Of a stretch of DNA of 64,000 nucleotides, positions 1 to 8,883 are shown one piece after another. Every line of letters starts with the position of its first letter. Positions within the stretch are counted from its first letter, which is position 1. The DNA comes from Cellulomonas aerilata. GTDB taxonomy: Bacteria > Actinomycetota > Actinomycetes > Actinomycetales > Cellulomonadaceae. The position numbers and the translations under genes are program-made. The stretch lies in contig NZ_BJYY01000002.1 in NCBI RefSeq assembly GCF_007991755.1, positions 1-64,000 of the forward strand. The letters run 5' to 3'. A model generated the notes under the pieces. It saw only the letters and a program-made list of their open reading frames with translations, was not told the DNA's origin and did not search any database.

Positions 1-120
1 CCTGCGCGCCGACGCCCTGCCGGACGGCGTCGTGCGCGCCGACGTCCTGCCGGACGACGTCCTGCGCGAGGGCCTGCTGCCGGACGGCGACCTGCCCCGG
101 GACCTGCTCGAGGACGACCG
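1..120 (+). repeat. Four tandem 30-base degenerate repeats
   Basis: Bases 1-30, 31-60, 61-90 and 91-120 align without gaps. Units 1 and 2 share almost every base, while units 3 and 4 are more diverged. The period is a multiple of three and falls inside the partial coding frame. The array may continue to the left of the window. Confidence 0.75.
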
Positions 121-178
121 GACGGCCGCCGTCCGCCGGGAGCCGGCGCCGCTCGCCGTCCTGCCCGAGCTCCCGTAG
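1..178 (+). CDS. C-terminal end of an unidentified protein (5' truncated)
   Basis: An open frame enters from the left edge (first full codon at base 2) and stops at TAG 176-178, giving 58 residues. The first 40 residues are four degenerate 10-residue repeats (LRADALPDGV, VRADVLPDDV, LREGLLPDGD, LPRDLLEDDR), matching a 30-base periodicity in the DNA. The tail is acidic and leucine/proline rich and resembles no domain I know. The frame points towards the convergent end of coaA. I cannot name the protein, and a chance open frame in GC-rich DNA is not fully excluded, but an in-frame repeat of exactly 10 codons favours real coding. Confidence 0.5.
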   Translation, partial: LRADALPDGVVRADVLPDDVLREGLLPDGDLPRDLLEDDRTAAVRREPAPLAVLPELP

Positions 179-242
179 CGCCGGACGCCACCCACACCGG
201 GACCGACGCCCCGCACGATGTGCGGACCGGGCGCGGTACCCG

Positions 243-1211
243 TCAGAGCTTGCGCAGCCGCGCCCGCTGGACGGAGTGGTCCGCGCCCTTGGTGAGCACG
301 AGGGTCGCGCGGCTCCGGGTCGGCAGGATGTTCTGCAGGAGGTTGGGCGCGTTGATGGTGTCCCAGATGCGCTCCGCCCGCTCGACCGCCTCGTCGTCGG
401 ACAGGTCCGCGTACCGCCGGAAGTACGACTCGGGCCGGGCGAACGCCGTGCGCCGCAGGGACAGGAACCGGTCCACGTACCACTGCCGCACGTCCGACGT
501 GCGCGCGTCGACGTAGATCGAGAAGTCGAAGAAGTCGCTGACCGCGAGCTCGGACGACCCCTCGCCGGCCGGACGGGCCGGCTGCAGGACGTTGAGGCCC
601 TCGACGATCAGCACGTGCGGCCGCCGGACGACGACCTCCCCGCCGGGGACGATGTCGTAGGTCAGGTGGTCGTAGACGGGGGCGCGGACCTCGGGACGGC
701 CCGCCTTGACCTTCGACAGGAACCGGACCAGCGCCCTGCGGTCGTAGGACTCGGGGAACCCCTTGCGCTGCATGAGGCCGCGGCGCTCGAGCTCGGCGTT
801 CGGGTAGAGGAACCCGTCGGTGGTGATGAGCTCCACGCGCGGGGTCTGCGGCCAGCGGGCGAGCAGCTCGCGCAGGAGCCGCGCCGTCGTCGACTTGCCC
901 ACCGCGACCGACCCCGCCACGCCGATGACGAACGGGGTGCCGCCGGAGTCCTCGCCGAGGAACGTGCTGGACGCCTCGTGCAGGTGGTGCGTCGCCTCGA
1001 CGTACAGGTTGAGGAGCCGGGACAGCGGGCGGTAGACCGCGTCGACCTCCGCCAGGTCGATGGGGTCGCCCAGCCCGCGCAGGTGCTCCACGTCGCCGTC
1101 CGTCAGCGGCAGCGGCGTCGAGCCGGACAGCCGGGTCCACGCCTGCCGGTCGAGCTCGACGTACGGGGTGGACGGGGTCAGGTCGAGGCTCGGTGAGGCG
1201 GGGACGGGCAC
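243..1211 (-). CDS. coaA: Type I pantothenate kinase
   Basis: This enzyme phosphorylates pantothenate with ATP, the first and usually controlling step of coenzyme A synthesis in the cytoplasm. The 322-residue product has the length of E. coli CoaA (316). A P-loop [12 protein letters not shown] lies at residues 97-108 (Lys106), followed by the family blocks [27 protein letters not shown] and VEGLNVLQ, and YFRRYADLS near the C-terminus. The GTG at 1211 is chosen because the family-like N-terminus begins there; longer upstream frames are only a shadow of glmS. It is divergent from glmS with 72 bases between starts, and a CAGGAT hexamer lies 7 bases upstream, so the transcript may be leaderless. 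Confidence 0.95.
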   Translation of the reverse strand: MPVPASPSLDLTPSTPYVELDRQAWTRLSGSTPLPLTDGDVEHLRGLGDPIDLAEVDAVYRPLSRLLNLYVEATHHLHEASSTFLGEDSGGTPFVIGVAGSVAVGKSTTARLLRELLARWPQTPRVELITTDGFLYPNAELERRGLMQRKGFPESYDRRALVRFLSKVKAGRPEVRAPVYDHLTYDIVPGGEVVVRRPHVLIVEGLNVLQPARPAGEGSSELAVSDFFDFSIYVDARTSDVRQWYVDRFLSLRRTAFARPESYFRRYADLSDDEAVERAERIWDTINAPNLLQNILPTRSRATLVLTKGADHSVQRARLRKL

Positions 1212-1218
1212 GTGGGCA

Positions 1219-1224
1219 ATCCTG
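1219..1224 (-). promoter_or_regulatory. Candidate -10 box of coaA
   Basis: CAGGAT on the minus strand ends 7 bases before the coaA GTG. This places the expected transcription start at or next to the start codon, and no Shine-Dalgarno sequence is visible. I see no convincing -35 box. Confidence 0.4.
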
Positions 1225-1269
1225 CCCGACGGCGGCCGGTGTCGCGGCAGGGGCCGTCGGGGGCGCCGG

Positions 1270-1275
1270 TAGACT
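1270..1275 (+). promoter_or_regulatory. Candidate -10 box of glmS
   Basis: TAGACT ends 8 bases before the glmS ATG, and no Shine-Dalgarno sequence precedes the start. This fits a leaderless or near-leaderless transcript. The -35 region is not recognisable. Confidence 0.5.
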
Positions 1276-1283
1276 CGGGTCCC

Positions 1284-3146
1284 ATGTGCGGAATCGTCGG
1301 GTACGTGGGAAGTCGTCGGGCGGGCGGGCGTCCGCTCGAGGTCGTGCTCGAGGGGCTGCGGCGCCTGGAGTACCGCGGGTACGACTCCGCGGGCGTCGCG
1401 CTGGTGTCGCCGGAGGGCGGCGCCGGGCTGGTGACGGCCAAGAAGGCCGGCAAGCTCGCCAACCTGGTCGGGGAGCTGCAGGAGCGCCCGCTGCCGGACG
1501 CAACCGCGGCGATCGGGCACACCCGGTGGGCCACGCACGGCGTGCCGAACGACCTCAACGCGCACCCGCACGTCGCGGGGTCCCTCGCGGTCATCCACAA
1601 CGGCATCGTGGAGAACTTCGCGACCCTCAAGGCCGAGCTGCTCGCCGACGGCGTGGAGTTCCTGTCCCAGACGGACACCGAGGTCGCGGCCCACCTGCTC
1701 GCCCGCGCCTACGCCGACAGCGGCGACCTCCCGTCCGCGATGCGCACCGTGGCGCGGCGGCTCGAGGGCACCTTCACGCTGCTCGCCGTGCACGCCGACG
1801 TGCCCGACGTCGTCGTCGGCGCGCGGCACGACTCGCCGCTCGTGGTGGGCCTGGGGGACGGCGAGAACTTCCTCGGCAGCGACGTGGCCGCGTTCATCGC
1901 CCACACCCGCGACGCCCTGGAGCTCGGCCAGGACCAGGTCGTCACGCTCGGCCCCGACGAGGTGACGGTCACCGACTTCGACGGCGCCCCGGTGCAGCCG
2001 CGCCGGTTCACCGTCGACTGGGACGCCGCGGCCGCCGAGAAGGGCGGCTTCGACTCCTTCATGGACAAGGAGATCCACGACCAGCCCCAGGCCGTGGGCG
2101 ACACCCTGCTCGGCCGGACGGACGTGGACGGCCGGCTCGTGCTCGACGACCTGCGCATCGACGAGGCCGTCCTGCGGTCGATCGACAAGATCGTCGTGGT
2201 CGCGTGCGGGACCGCCGCCTACGCGGGCCACGTCGCCAAGTACGCCATCGAGCACTGGTGCCGGATCCCGGTCGAGGTGGAGCTCGCGCACGAGTTCCGC
2301 TACCGCGACCCGGTCGTCGGCCCGCGGACCCTCGTCGTCGCGGTCTCCCAGTCCGGGGAGACGATGGACACCCTCATGGCGGTCCGGCACGCGCGCGAGC
2401 AGGGCGCCAAGGTGCTCGCCATCTGCAACACGTACGGGTCCACGATCCCGCGCGAGTCCGACGCGGTGCTCTACACCCACGCCGGACCGGAGATCGCCGT
2501 CGCGTCCACCAAGGCGTTCCTGTCCCAGATCACCGCGGCGTACCTGCTCGGCCTGTACCTCGCGCAGCTGCGGGGCAACAAGTTCCCCGACGAGATCGTC
2601 GAGATCTTCGACCAGCTGCGCGAGATGCCGGGCCGGATCCAGCAGGTCCTGGACCGCGCCGACCACGTCCGCAAGGCGGCCCGCGAGATGTCCGACGTCC
2701 CGTCGGTGCTGTTCCTCGGCCGGCACGTCGGGTTCCCGGTCGCGCTCGAGGGCGCGCTGAAGCTCAAGGAGCTGGCGTACATCCACGCCGAGGGCTTCGC
2801 GGCCGGCGAGCTCAAGCACGGGCCGATCGCGCTGATCGAGGAGGGGCAGCCGGTGTTCGTCATCGTGCCGTCCCCGCGCGGGCGCGACTCCCTGCACTCG
2901 AAGGTCATCTCCAACATCCAGGAGATCCGGGCCCGCGGCGCGCGGACGCTGGTGATCGCCGAGGACGGTGACACCGCGGTCGAGCCGTTCGCGGACGAGG
3001 TGTTCTGGGTCCCGCAGTGCCCCACGCTGCTGTCGCCGCTGCTGGCCACCGTGCCGCTGCAGGTGTTCGCGTGCGAGCTGGCGACGGCGCGCGGGCTGGA
3101 CGTCGACCAGCCCCGCAACCTCGCCAAGTCCGTCACGGTCGAGTAG
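1284..3146 (+). CDS. glmS: Glutamine--fructose-6-phosphate aminotransferase (isomerizing)
   Basis: GlmS makes glucosamine-6-phosphate from fructose-6-phosphate and glutamine, the entry step to UDP-GlcNAc, peptidoglycan and, in actinobacteria, mycothiol. The 620-residue product starts MCGIVGYVG, so Cys2 becomes the N-terminal nucleophile after Met removal; this fixes the ATG at 1284. The glutaminase domain covers roughly residues 1-230 ([18 protein letters not shown]). Two SIS sugar-isomerase domains follow, with [10 protein letters not shown], and the C-terminal [13 protein letters not shown] matches the family. acpS follows after 16 bases and is probably cotranscribed. No glmS ribozyme is seen upstream, where only 72 bases separate it from coaA. 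Confidence 0.97.
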   Translation: MCGIVGYVGSRRAGGRPLEVVLEGLRRLEYRGYDSAGVALVSPEGGAGLVTAKKAGKLANLVGELQERPLPDATAAIGHTRWATHGVPNDLNAHPHVAGSLAVIHNGIVENFATLKAELLADGVEFLSQTDTEVAAHLLARAYADSGDLPSAMRTVARRLEGTFTLLAVHADVPDVVVGARHDSPLVVGLGDGENFLGSDVAAFIAHTRDALELGQDQVVTLGPDEVTVTDFDGAPVQPRRFTVDWDAAAAEKGGFDSFMDKEIHDQPQAVGDTLLGRTDVDGRLVLDDLRIDEAVLRSIDKIVVVACGTAAYAGHVAKYAIEHWCRIPVEVELAHEFRYRDPVVGPRTLVVAVSQSGETMDTLMAVRHAREQGAKVLAICNTYGSTIPRESDAVLYTHAGPEIAVASTKAFLSQITAAYLLGLYLAQLRGNKFPDEIVEIFDQLREMPGRIQQVLDRADHVRKAAREMSDVPSVLFLGRHVGFPVALEGALKLKELAYIHAEGFAAGELKHGPIALIEEGQPVFVIVPSPRGRDSLHSKVISNIQEIRARGARTLVIAEDGDTAVEPFADEVFWVPQCPTLLSPLLATVPLQVFACELATARGLDVDQPRNLAKSVTVE

Positions 3147-3162
3147 CGGCCGGCGAGGACCG

Positions 3163-3522
3163 GTGATCATCGGGGTCGGCATCGACGTCGTGGACGTCGC
3201 GCGCTTCATCGCCACCTTGGAGCGCGCGCCGGGGCTGCGCACGCGGCTGTTCACGCCGGACGAGCGGCACCTGCCGCCGGCGTCGCTCGCGGCGCGGTTC
3301 GCGGCCAAGGAGGCGATCGCCAAGGCGCTCGGCGCCCCGGCCGGCATGAGCTGGCAGGACGCGACCGTGCGGCGCACCGCGGGCGCCCAGCCGGTGGTCG
3401 AGGTGGTCCGCACGGTCGCGGCCCGCGCGCAGGAGCTGGGGGTCGCCCGGTTCCACCTGTCGATATCCCACGACGCCGGGATCGCGTCGGCGGTGGCGAT
3501 CGCGGAGGGCGACCCCGCGTAG
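3163..3522 (+). CDS. acpS: Holo-[acyl-carrier-protein] synthase
   Basis: AcpS transfers the 4'-phosphopantetheine arm of coenzyme A to apo-acyl carrier protein. The 119-residue product has the family length and both metal-binding motifs: [10 protein letters not shown] near the N-terminus (Asp8) and [13 protein letters not shown] (Glu50). The C-terminal [18 protein letters not shown] is typical. The GTG at 3163 gives VIIGVGID, the expected start, and GAGGACCGGTG holds a weak Shine-Dalgarno. It sits 16 bases after glmS. Its placement near coaA puts a coenzyme A biosynthetic gene and a coenzyme A-consuming gene together. Confidence 0.95.
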   Translation: MIIGVGIDVVDVARFIATLERAPGLRTRLFTPDERHLPPASLAARFAAKEAIAKALGAPAGMSWQDATVRRTAGAQPVVEVVRTVAARAQELGVARFHLSISHDAGIASAVAIAEGDPA

Positions 3523-3597
3523 CGACGCGGGGCCGCCCCCTGCTGCCGTCTCCTTCACGCACAGCAGGGACGGCTGGGGCGCAGCGGGTCCGGTCCC

Positions 3598-3612
3598 GGG
3601 CCCGCGGGGCCC
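3598..3612. terminator. Short GC hairpin between convergent genes
   Basis: The 6-base arms GGGCCC and GGGCCC flank a 3-base GCG loop, between the acpS stop and the end of the oxidoreductase gene. No T-run is present. It is a plausible but weak bidirectional terminator. Confidence 0.4.
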
Positions 3613-3621
3613 GAGCGGGAA

Positions 3622-4611
3622 TCAGCCGCGCAGGGCGGGGATCACCTCGCGCTCGTACAGCTCGATGCCGGACCGGTCGTACGCGGCGTCGGCGAAGTAC
3701 GAGATCGCGTACGTCATCCCCAGGCCCTCGAGCTCGGTGAGCGTCTCGACGACCTGCTCCGGGGTGCCCACGAGCGGCCCGTTGCGGATGTCCTGGATCA
3801 CCTCGTCCGCCTTGTCCGGGACGGTGCGGCGGTAGTGGTCGTGGATCCATGCCAGCTTGTCGTCGACGGCGGCCTGGTCCGCTCCGATGACGACGTTGTA
3901 GTTGGCCGAGCGGACGATCTGGGAGAAGTCGCGGCCGACGGCCTCGCAGTGCCCGCGCAGCACCTCGGACTTGTGCGTGAACACGTCCGGGGTGCCGGTG
4001 AAGTTCGTGTAGGCGGCGTGCTGGGCCGCGATCCGCAGGGTCTTCTTCTCCCCGCCACCGGCGATCCACAGCGGGGGGCCACCGGCCTGCAGGGGCAGCG
4101 GCGCCAGCTGGGCGTCCTGCACCTGGTAGTGGCGACCCTCGAACGTGGCCGTCCCCTTCTCCCAGAGCTGGCGGAAGATCTGCACGCCCTCGTCCAGCAT
4201 GGCGAGGCGCTCGCCGGCGGTGGGGAAGCCGTACCCGTACGCGCGCCACTCGTGCTCGTACCAGCCGGCGCCGATGCCCATCTCGACCCGGCCGCCGCTG
4301 ATCACGTCAACCGTGGCGGCGACCTTGGCGAGGTAGGCGGGGTTCCGGTACGCCATGCAGGTGCACATCTGGCCGAGCCGGACCCGCCGGGTGCTCGCCG
4401 CGTAGGCCGCCATGAGGGTCCAGGCCTCGTGCACGGCCTCGCCGTTCGGCTCCGGGACGGAGTGGAAGTGGTCGTAGACCCAGATGGACTCGAAGGCGTC
4501 GCCGTCGTCGGCGTGCTTCGCGAGGCCGTGCATGACGTCCCAGTGGTCCGCGGCGTCGATGCCGGTGAGGTCCTGGCGCCAGCCCTGGGGGATGAAGAGT
4601 CCGAATCGCAT
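3622..4611 (-). CDS. LLM-class (luciferase-like) flavin oxidoreductase, probably F420-dependent
   Basis: The 329-residue protein is a bacterial luciferase-like TIM-barrel monooxygenase or reductase. Visible family blocks are MRFGLFIPQGW at the start, the conserved region MGIGAGWYEHEWRAYG, WEKGTATFEGRHYQV, PPLWIAGGGEKKTLRIAAQ and LVGTPEQVVETLTEL. Proteins of this subgroup in actinobacteria are usually annotated as F420-dependent; the substrate cannot be told. The ATG at 4611 is preceded by TAGGTT seven bases upstream (4619-4624). It is transcribed alone, convergent with acpS and divergent from nnr. Confidence 0.85.
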   Translation of the reverse strand: MRFGLFIPQGWRQDLTGIDAADHWDVMHGLAKHADDGDAFESIWVYDHFHSVPEPNGEAVHEAWTLMAAYAASTRRVRLGQMCTCMAYRNPAYLAKVAATVDVISGGRVEMGIGAGWYEHEWRAYGYGFPTAGERLAMLDEGVQIFRQLWEKGTATFEGRHYQVQDAQLAPLPLQAGGPPLWIAGGGEKKTLRIAAQHAAYTNFTGTPDVFTHKSEVLRGHCEAVGRDFSQIVRSANYNVVIGADQAAVDDKLAWIHDHYRRTVPDKADEVIQDIRNGPLVGTPEQVVETLTELEGLGMTYAISYFADAAYDRSGIELYEREVIPALRG

Positions 4612-4706
4612 GCGCCGGAACCTACCCGCGGCCCGGGGCGCGCGCCGGGCGGCGTCCGCCCGCCGGCCGGGAGGTCGCGACGGACGGCACCCGGCATGAT
4701 GGCCGC

Positions 4707-6245
4707 GTGATCGTCGGGTACACCGCCGCGCAGGTCCGGGCCGCCGAGCAGCCGCTGCTGGACGCGGGTCCGCCGGGTGCCCTGATGCACCAGGCCGCGT
4801 TCGGGCTGGCCGTCCGGGTCGCCCGGCTGCTCACCGACCGGCGCGGCGGCGTGCGGGGGGCGGACGTCGTCGCCCTGGTCGGGCCCGGGAACAACGGCGG
4901 CGACGCGCTCCTCGCCGGGGCCGAGCTCGCCCGTCGCGGTGCGGGCGTGACCGTGGTGGCGACGTCCGCGGCCGTGCACGACGGGGGCCTGGCCGCGCTG
5001 CGCGCCGCCGGTGGCACCCTCCTGACCGTGGTCGACGGCGGTCCGGGCCGGCGCGTGTGGGTGGGTGACGCGCTCGCGGAGGCGGTCAGCGCCGACGTCG
5101 TGGTGGACGGGCTGCTCGGCATCGGCGCCCGGGGCGCAGTCCGCGCGGAGGCGGCCGAGCTGGTCACGCTCCTCGCCGAGCTGCTGGCGCAGGACGTCGC
5201 TCCGGCGGTGCCGGACGTCGTGGCGGTCGACGTCCCCAGCGGCATCGGCGTCGACGACGGCGACCTGCCCGGGCCGGTGCTGCCCGCGGACCTCACCGTC
5301 ACGTTCGGCGCGGTGAAGGCGGGCCTCCTGCTGCCGCCCGCGGCGGGGCTGGCCGGTGACGTGGAGCTCGTCGACCTCGGCCTGGACCTCACGGGCTCCA
5401 CACCGGCGGCGGCCCGGCTGGAGGTGTCCGACGTCGCGGACCTGTGGCCGGTCCCGGCCGCCGCGTCGCACAAGTACACCCGGGGGGTCGTCGGCGTGGT
5501 GGCCGGGACGGCGCTGTACCCCGGGGCGGCGGTGCTCGCGACGACCGCGGCGGTGCTCTCCGGCGCCGGGATGGTGCGGTACGTGGGACCCGCCGCCGTC
5601 GGGCACGCGGTCCTGGCGGCGCGCCCGGAGGTCGTCGTGGGGCACGGCCGGGTGCAGGCGTGGGTCGCCGGCCCCGGCGTCGACCCCGCGGACGCGGAGC
5701 AGACCGGGCGGGTGCGGGACGTCCTCGCGGAGGCGCTCGCGGCCGGCCTGCCGGTCGTGGCGGACGCCGGTGCGCTGGGGCACCTGCCGGACCACCTGAG
5801 CCCGTGGGTGGTCCTCACCCCGCACGCCGGTGAGCTCGCCACCCTGCTGTCCGTGCGCGGCGAAGAGGTCGACCGGGAGCGCGTCGAGGTCGACCCGGTC
5901 CTGTGGGCCCGCCGTGCGCAGAGGGTGACCGGGGCCACGGTGCTGCTCAAGGGCCCGACCACGGTCGTCGTGGGCGCCGGTGGGGCGGTGTGGGCGCAGT
6001 CCGACGGACCGGCATGGCTGGCGACGGCGGGCTCGGGGGACGTGCTCGCCGGGCTGCTCGGCACGCTGCTCGCGGGGTGCGCCGACGAGGTGCTGGAGGA
6101 CCCGCCGCTCGTCGCGGCCCTCGCCGCCGCGGCCGCGCTCGTCCACGGGCGGGCGGCGCACCGGTCGAACCCGGGCGGTCCGGTGCACGCCCTGGGCGTC
6201 GCGCACGCGCTGCCGGGGACCGTCGCCGATCTGCTGCGCGGCTGA
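4707..6245 (+). CDS. nnr: Bifunctional NAD(P)H-hydrate epimerase / ADP-dependent NAD(P)H-hydrate dehydratase
   Basis: This two-domain enzyme repairs damaged hydrated NADH and NADPH. The N-terminal YjeF_N domain (about residues 1-215) epimerises the R and S hydrates and shows GPGNNGGDALLAGAEL and VDVPSGIGVDDG. The C-terminal ribokinase-like domain (about 225-512) dehydrates the S form using ADP and shows KYTRGVVGVVAG, LLKGPTTVVV and WLATAGSGDVLAGLLG. The 512-residue length fits the fused form. The GTG at 4707 is chosen because it directly begins MIVGYTAAQVRAAE; CATGAT ends 6 bases upstream. It lies ahead of alr, as does the M. tuberculosis counterpart. Confidence 0.93.
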   Translation: MIVGYTAAQVRAAEQPLLDAGPPGALMHQAAFGLAVRVARLLTDRRGGVRGADVVALVGPGNNGGDALLAGAELARRGAGVTVVATSAAVHDGGLAALRAAGGTLLTVVDGGPGRRVWVGDALAEAVSADVVVDGLLGIGARGAVRAEAAELVTLLAELLAQDVAPAVPDVVAVDVPSGIGVDDGDLPGPVLPADLTVTFGAVKAGLLLPPAAGLAGDVELVDLGLDLTGSTPAAARLEVSDVADLWPVPAAASHKYTRGVVGVVAGTALYPGAAVLATTAAVLSGAGMVRYVGPAAVGHAVLAARPEVVVGHGRVQAWVAGPGVDPADAEQTGRVRDVLAEALAAGLPVVADAGALGHLPDHLSPWVVLTPHAGELATLLSVRGEEVDRERVEVDPVLWARRAQRVTGATVLLKGPTTVVVGAGGAVWAQSDGPAWLATAGSGDVLAGLLGTLLAGCADEVLEDPPLVAALAAAAALVHGRAAHRSNPGGPVHALGVAHALPGTVADLLRG

Positions 6246-6357
6246 CCGTCCGGGCGCGGCGCGGACCCCGGGCTGACCGCGGGGCGGGGTGCAGGGTGGC
6301 GCGCGGCGGCAGGCGTCGCTGGTGAAGCGCTGCCGACCCGGTGCGAGACTGGCGCCC

Positions 6358-7575
6358 GTGAGCCGCTACCCCGCCCGCGCCGTCGTCGACCTCGGCGCGA
6401 TCCGGTCCAACGTCCGTGCGCTCGCGGCGCACGCGCCCACGGCGCAGGTGATGGCCGTCGTCAAGGCGGACGGGTACGGGCACGGCCTGCTGCCCGTCGC
6501 GCGGGCCGCGGTCGACGGCGGGGCGACGTGGCTGGGCGCCGCGCAGGCCGACGAGGCGCTGGCCCTGCGCGCCGACGGTCTGACCTGCCGGGTGCTGACC
6601 TGGCTGCACGCGCCCGGCGTGCCGATGGAGGCGCTGCTGCACGCGGACGTGGACGTCGCCGTCGCCGCGCCGTGGGCGCTGGACGCGGTCGTCGCGGCGG
6701 CCCGGGCGACCGGCCGGACGGCGCGCGTGCACCTCAAGGTGGACACCGGCCTCGGACGCAACGGGCTGATGCCCGACCAGCTGCCCGCGGTGCTGGACGC
6801 GGCGCTGCGCGCGCAGGCCGAGGGGGCGCTGCAGGTGACCGGCGTGTGGTCGCACTTCGCGTTCGCCGACGAGCCGGAGCACCCGACGGTGCGGCGGCAG
6901 GCGGAGGTCTTCGCCGACGCCGTCCGGCTGGTCGAGGGCGCCGGGGCGACGCTGGAGGTGCGGCACCTGGCCAACTCGGCGGCGACGCTGACCAACCCGT
7001 CCGTGCACTACGACCTGGTGCGCCCGGGGCTCGCGATCTACGGGCTGTCGCCCGTGCCGCAGCTCGGCGGTCCGGGGGCGTACGGGCTCACCCCCGCGAT
7101 GACGCTCGAGGCCGACCTGGCGACCGTCAAGCGCGTCCCCGGCGGGCACGGCGTCTCCTACGCGCACGCCTACACGACCCCCACCGACACGGTGCTCGGG
7201 GTGGTGCCGATCGGCTACGCCGACGGAGTCCCGCGGCACGCGTCGGGCTCCCTGCCCCAGCGACCGGGCGGACCGGTGCGGGTGGGCGGCCGGCGGACCG
7301 CGGTGGCCGGCCGGGTGTGCATGGACCAGTTCGTCGTGGACCTCGGGCCGGACGCGCGGGACGCCGCGGGCGACCGGGTGGAGCTGTTCGGCACCGGCGC
7401 CGACGGCGGCCCGACCGCGGAGGAGTGGGCGCAGGCGGCGGGCACGATCTCCTACGAGATCGTCACCCGGGTCGGGGCGCGGGTGCCACGGGTGTACGTG
7501 GGGGAGCGGGACGGCGGACCCGCCGACGACCGGGCCGGCGCGGTCGCCGCGCAGTCGGCGGGTGGTGCCGCGTGA
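6358..7575 (+). CDS. alr: Alanine racemase
   Basis: This PLP enzyme converts L-alanine to D-alanine for peptidoglycan. The 405-residue product begins SRYPARAVVDLGAIRSN and carries the PLP-lysine block VVKADGYGHG (Lys36). It also has DTGLGRNG, the HFAFADEP segment, RPGLAIYG and VCMDQFVVDLG. The GTG at 6358 is preferred over the upstream in-frame start at 6289, because the family homology starts here and GAGACT lies 7 bases before it. The stop overlaps the tsaE start in GTGA, so alr-tsaE are translationally coupled, as in many actinobacteria. Confidence 0.95.
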   Translation: MSRYPARAVVDLGAIRSNVRALAAHAPTAQVMAVVKADGYGHGLLPVARAAVDGGATWLGAAQADEALALRADGLTCRVLTWLHAPGVPMEALLHADVDVAVAAPWALDAVVAAARATGRTARVHLKVDTGLGRNGLMPDQLPAVLDAALRAQAEGALQVTGVWSHFAFADEPEHPTVRRQAEVFADAVRLVEGAGATLEVRHLANSAATLTNPSVHYDLVRPGLAIYGLSPVPQLGGPGAYGLTPAMTLEADLATVKRVPGGHGVSYAHAYTTPTDTVLGVVPIGYADGVPRHASGSLPQRPGGPVRVGGRRTAVAGRVCMDQFVVDLGPDARDAAGDRVELFGTGADGGPTAEEWAQAAGTISYEIVTRVGARVPRVYVGERDGGPADDRAGAVAAQSAGGAA

Positions 7576-8138
7576 CCGCGGGGACGGTGAGCCGGGTCGA
7601 GCTGCCGGACGCCGCCGCGACGCGGGACCTCGGCCGTGCGCTCGCCGCGGTGCTGCGCGCCGGGGACCTGGTCGTCCTGACCGGTGACCTCGGCGCGGGC
7701 AAGACCACGCTGACCCAGGGGATCGGCGCGGGGCTCGGGGTGCGCGGCCAGGTCGCGTCGCCGACGTTCATCATCGCCCGCGTGCACCCGTCGGTGTCCG
7801 GCGGGACCCCGCTCGTGCACGTGGACGCCTACCGGCTGGGCTCGCTCGACGAGGTCGACGCCCTCGACCTGGACACCGGCCTGGACGAGTCGGTGACGGT
7901 CGTGGAGTGGGGCGAGGGCCTGGTGGAGGGCCTGGCGCAGGACCGGCTCGAGGTGACGATGCGCCGTCCGCGGGGCGGGGAGCCGGACCCGGACGACCCG
8001 TCCGCGGGGACCCGGGTCGTCGAGGTCCGCGCGGTCGGGGAGCGCTGGGCGCGCGTCGTCCTGCCGGGAGTGCCGGTCGAGCAGCAGGTCGGGGAGCCGG
8101 TCGAGGGGCCGGTCGAGCCGCAGGGTGGCCGGTCGTAG
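7572..8138 (+). CDS. tsaE: tRNA threonylcarbamoyladenosine biosynthesis ATPase TsaE
   Basis: TsaE is the ATPase of the t6A tRNA-modification machinery and acts with TsaB and TsaD. The 188-residue product has a P-loop GDLGAGKTT (residues 38-46) and the family motifs VASPTFIIAR, HVDAYRLGS and VVEWGEGL. The extra C-terminal tail rich in Pro, Glu and Val (about residues 135-188) goes beyond the core fold and is common in actinobacterial homologues. The start overlaps the alr stop by 4 bases. tsaB starts 10 bases after its stop. Confidence 0.93.
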   Translation: MTAGTVSRVELPDAAATRDLGRALAAVLRAGDLVVLTGDLGAGKTTLTQGIGAGLGVRGQVASPTFIIARVHPSVSGGTPLVHVDAYRLGSLDEVDALDLDTGLDESVTVVEWGEGLVEGLAQDRLEVTMRRPRGGEPDPDDPSAGTRVVEVRAVGERWARVVLPGVPVEQQVGEPVEGPVEPQGGRS

Positions 8139-8148
8139 GCTGACCGCC

Positions 8149-8883
8149 GTGCCCGTCCTCGCCCTCGACACGTCCGCGGCCGTCGCCGTCTCGCTCGTCA
8201 CCGACGACGGCGTCCTGCTCGCCGCACGCTGCGCGAGCGAGGACCGGCGGCACGCGGAGCTCCTCGGCCCGATGATCACCGGCGTGCTGTCCGACGCCGG
8301 CGTGGGGCGTCAGGACCTCACCGCGGTGGTCGCCGGCACCGGGCCTGCGCCCTTCACCGGGCTGCGCGTCGGGCTGGTCACCGCACGCACGCTCGCGCTC
8401 GCGCTGGGCCTGCCGGTGCTGGGGGTCCCGTGCCTCGACGCGCTCGCGCTGCAGGCCGCCCGGGACCTGCACCTCGCGGCGGGGACGGAGGTGCTCGCCC
8501 TCGGCGACGCCCGACGCCGCGAGGTCTACTGGGCGCGGTACCGCGTGACCGGCAGCGCCGGGGCGTCCGCGGACGCCGGGGACCCGGCGGCTGGGCCCGA
8601 CGGCCCGGACGTGGAGCCGCTCGGGGGGCCGGGGGTCGAGCGTCCGGCGCAGCTCGCCGCGGACGGGACGGCGGACGGCGCCGTCGTCGTCGGTCGCGGC
8701 GCGACGCTGTACCCGGACGTCCTGACCGTCGCCCACGGCGCCCCCCTCGACCCCGACCCGGCCGTGCTCGCCCAGCTCGCGCTGCTGCGCCGGGCCCGGG
8801 GCCGGGAGCAGCCGTCGGAGCCGCTCTACCTGCGCCGGCCGGACGTGATGGAGCCGGCCGCCCGCAAGCGGGCGAGCGGATGA
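8149..8883 (+). CDS. tsaB: tRNA threonylcarbamoyladenosine biosynthesis protein TsaB
   Basis: TsaB is the inactive ASKHA-fold partner of TsaD in t6A synthesis. The 244-residue product starts VLALDTSAAVAVSL and has GTGPAPFTGLRVGL, the family's GPGSFTGLR-like block. Residues about 135-170 form a Pro/Gly/Ala-rich insertion. The GTG at 8149 is chosen over the in-frame GTG at 8125, because homology begins there and TAGGCT ends 7 bases upstream. The stop overlaps the rimI ATG in ATGA. Confidence 0.93.
   Translation: MPVLALDTSAAVAVSLVTDDGVLLAARCASEDRRHAELLGPMITGVLSDAGVGRQDLTAVVAGTGPAPFTGLRVGLVTARTLALALGLPVLGVPCLDALALQAARDLHLAAGTEVLALGDARRREVYWARYRVTGSAGASADAGDPAAGPDGPDVEPLGGPGVERPAQLAADGTADGAVVVGRGATLYPDVLTVAHGAPLDPDPAVLAQLALLRRARGREQPSEPLYLRRPDVMEPAARKRASG

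Noticed and set aside
1212-1283. glmS ribozyme or other riboswitch before glmS
   Set aside because: Only 72 bases separate the divergent starts, the -10 is 8 bases from the ATG, and no ribozyme core is visible.
243-3413. A 1056-codon minus-strand frame that would extend coaA far upstream
   Set aside because: Only the last 322 codons match CoaA. The rest is antisense to glmS and acpS and has no family features.
6318-6335. GTGAAGCGCTGCC upstream of alr as a LacI operator
   Set aside because: Only the core AGCGCT is symmetric and the flanks do not pair. It sits before a housekeeping gene with its own -10-like box.
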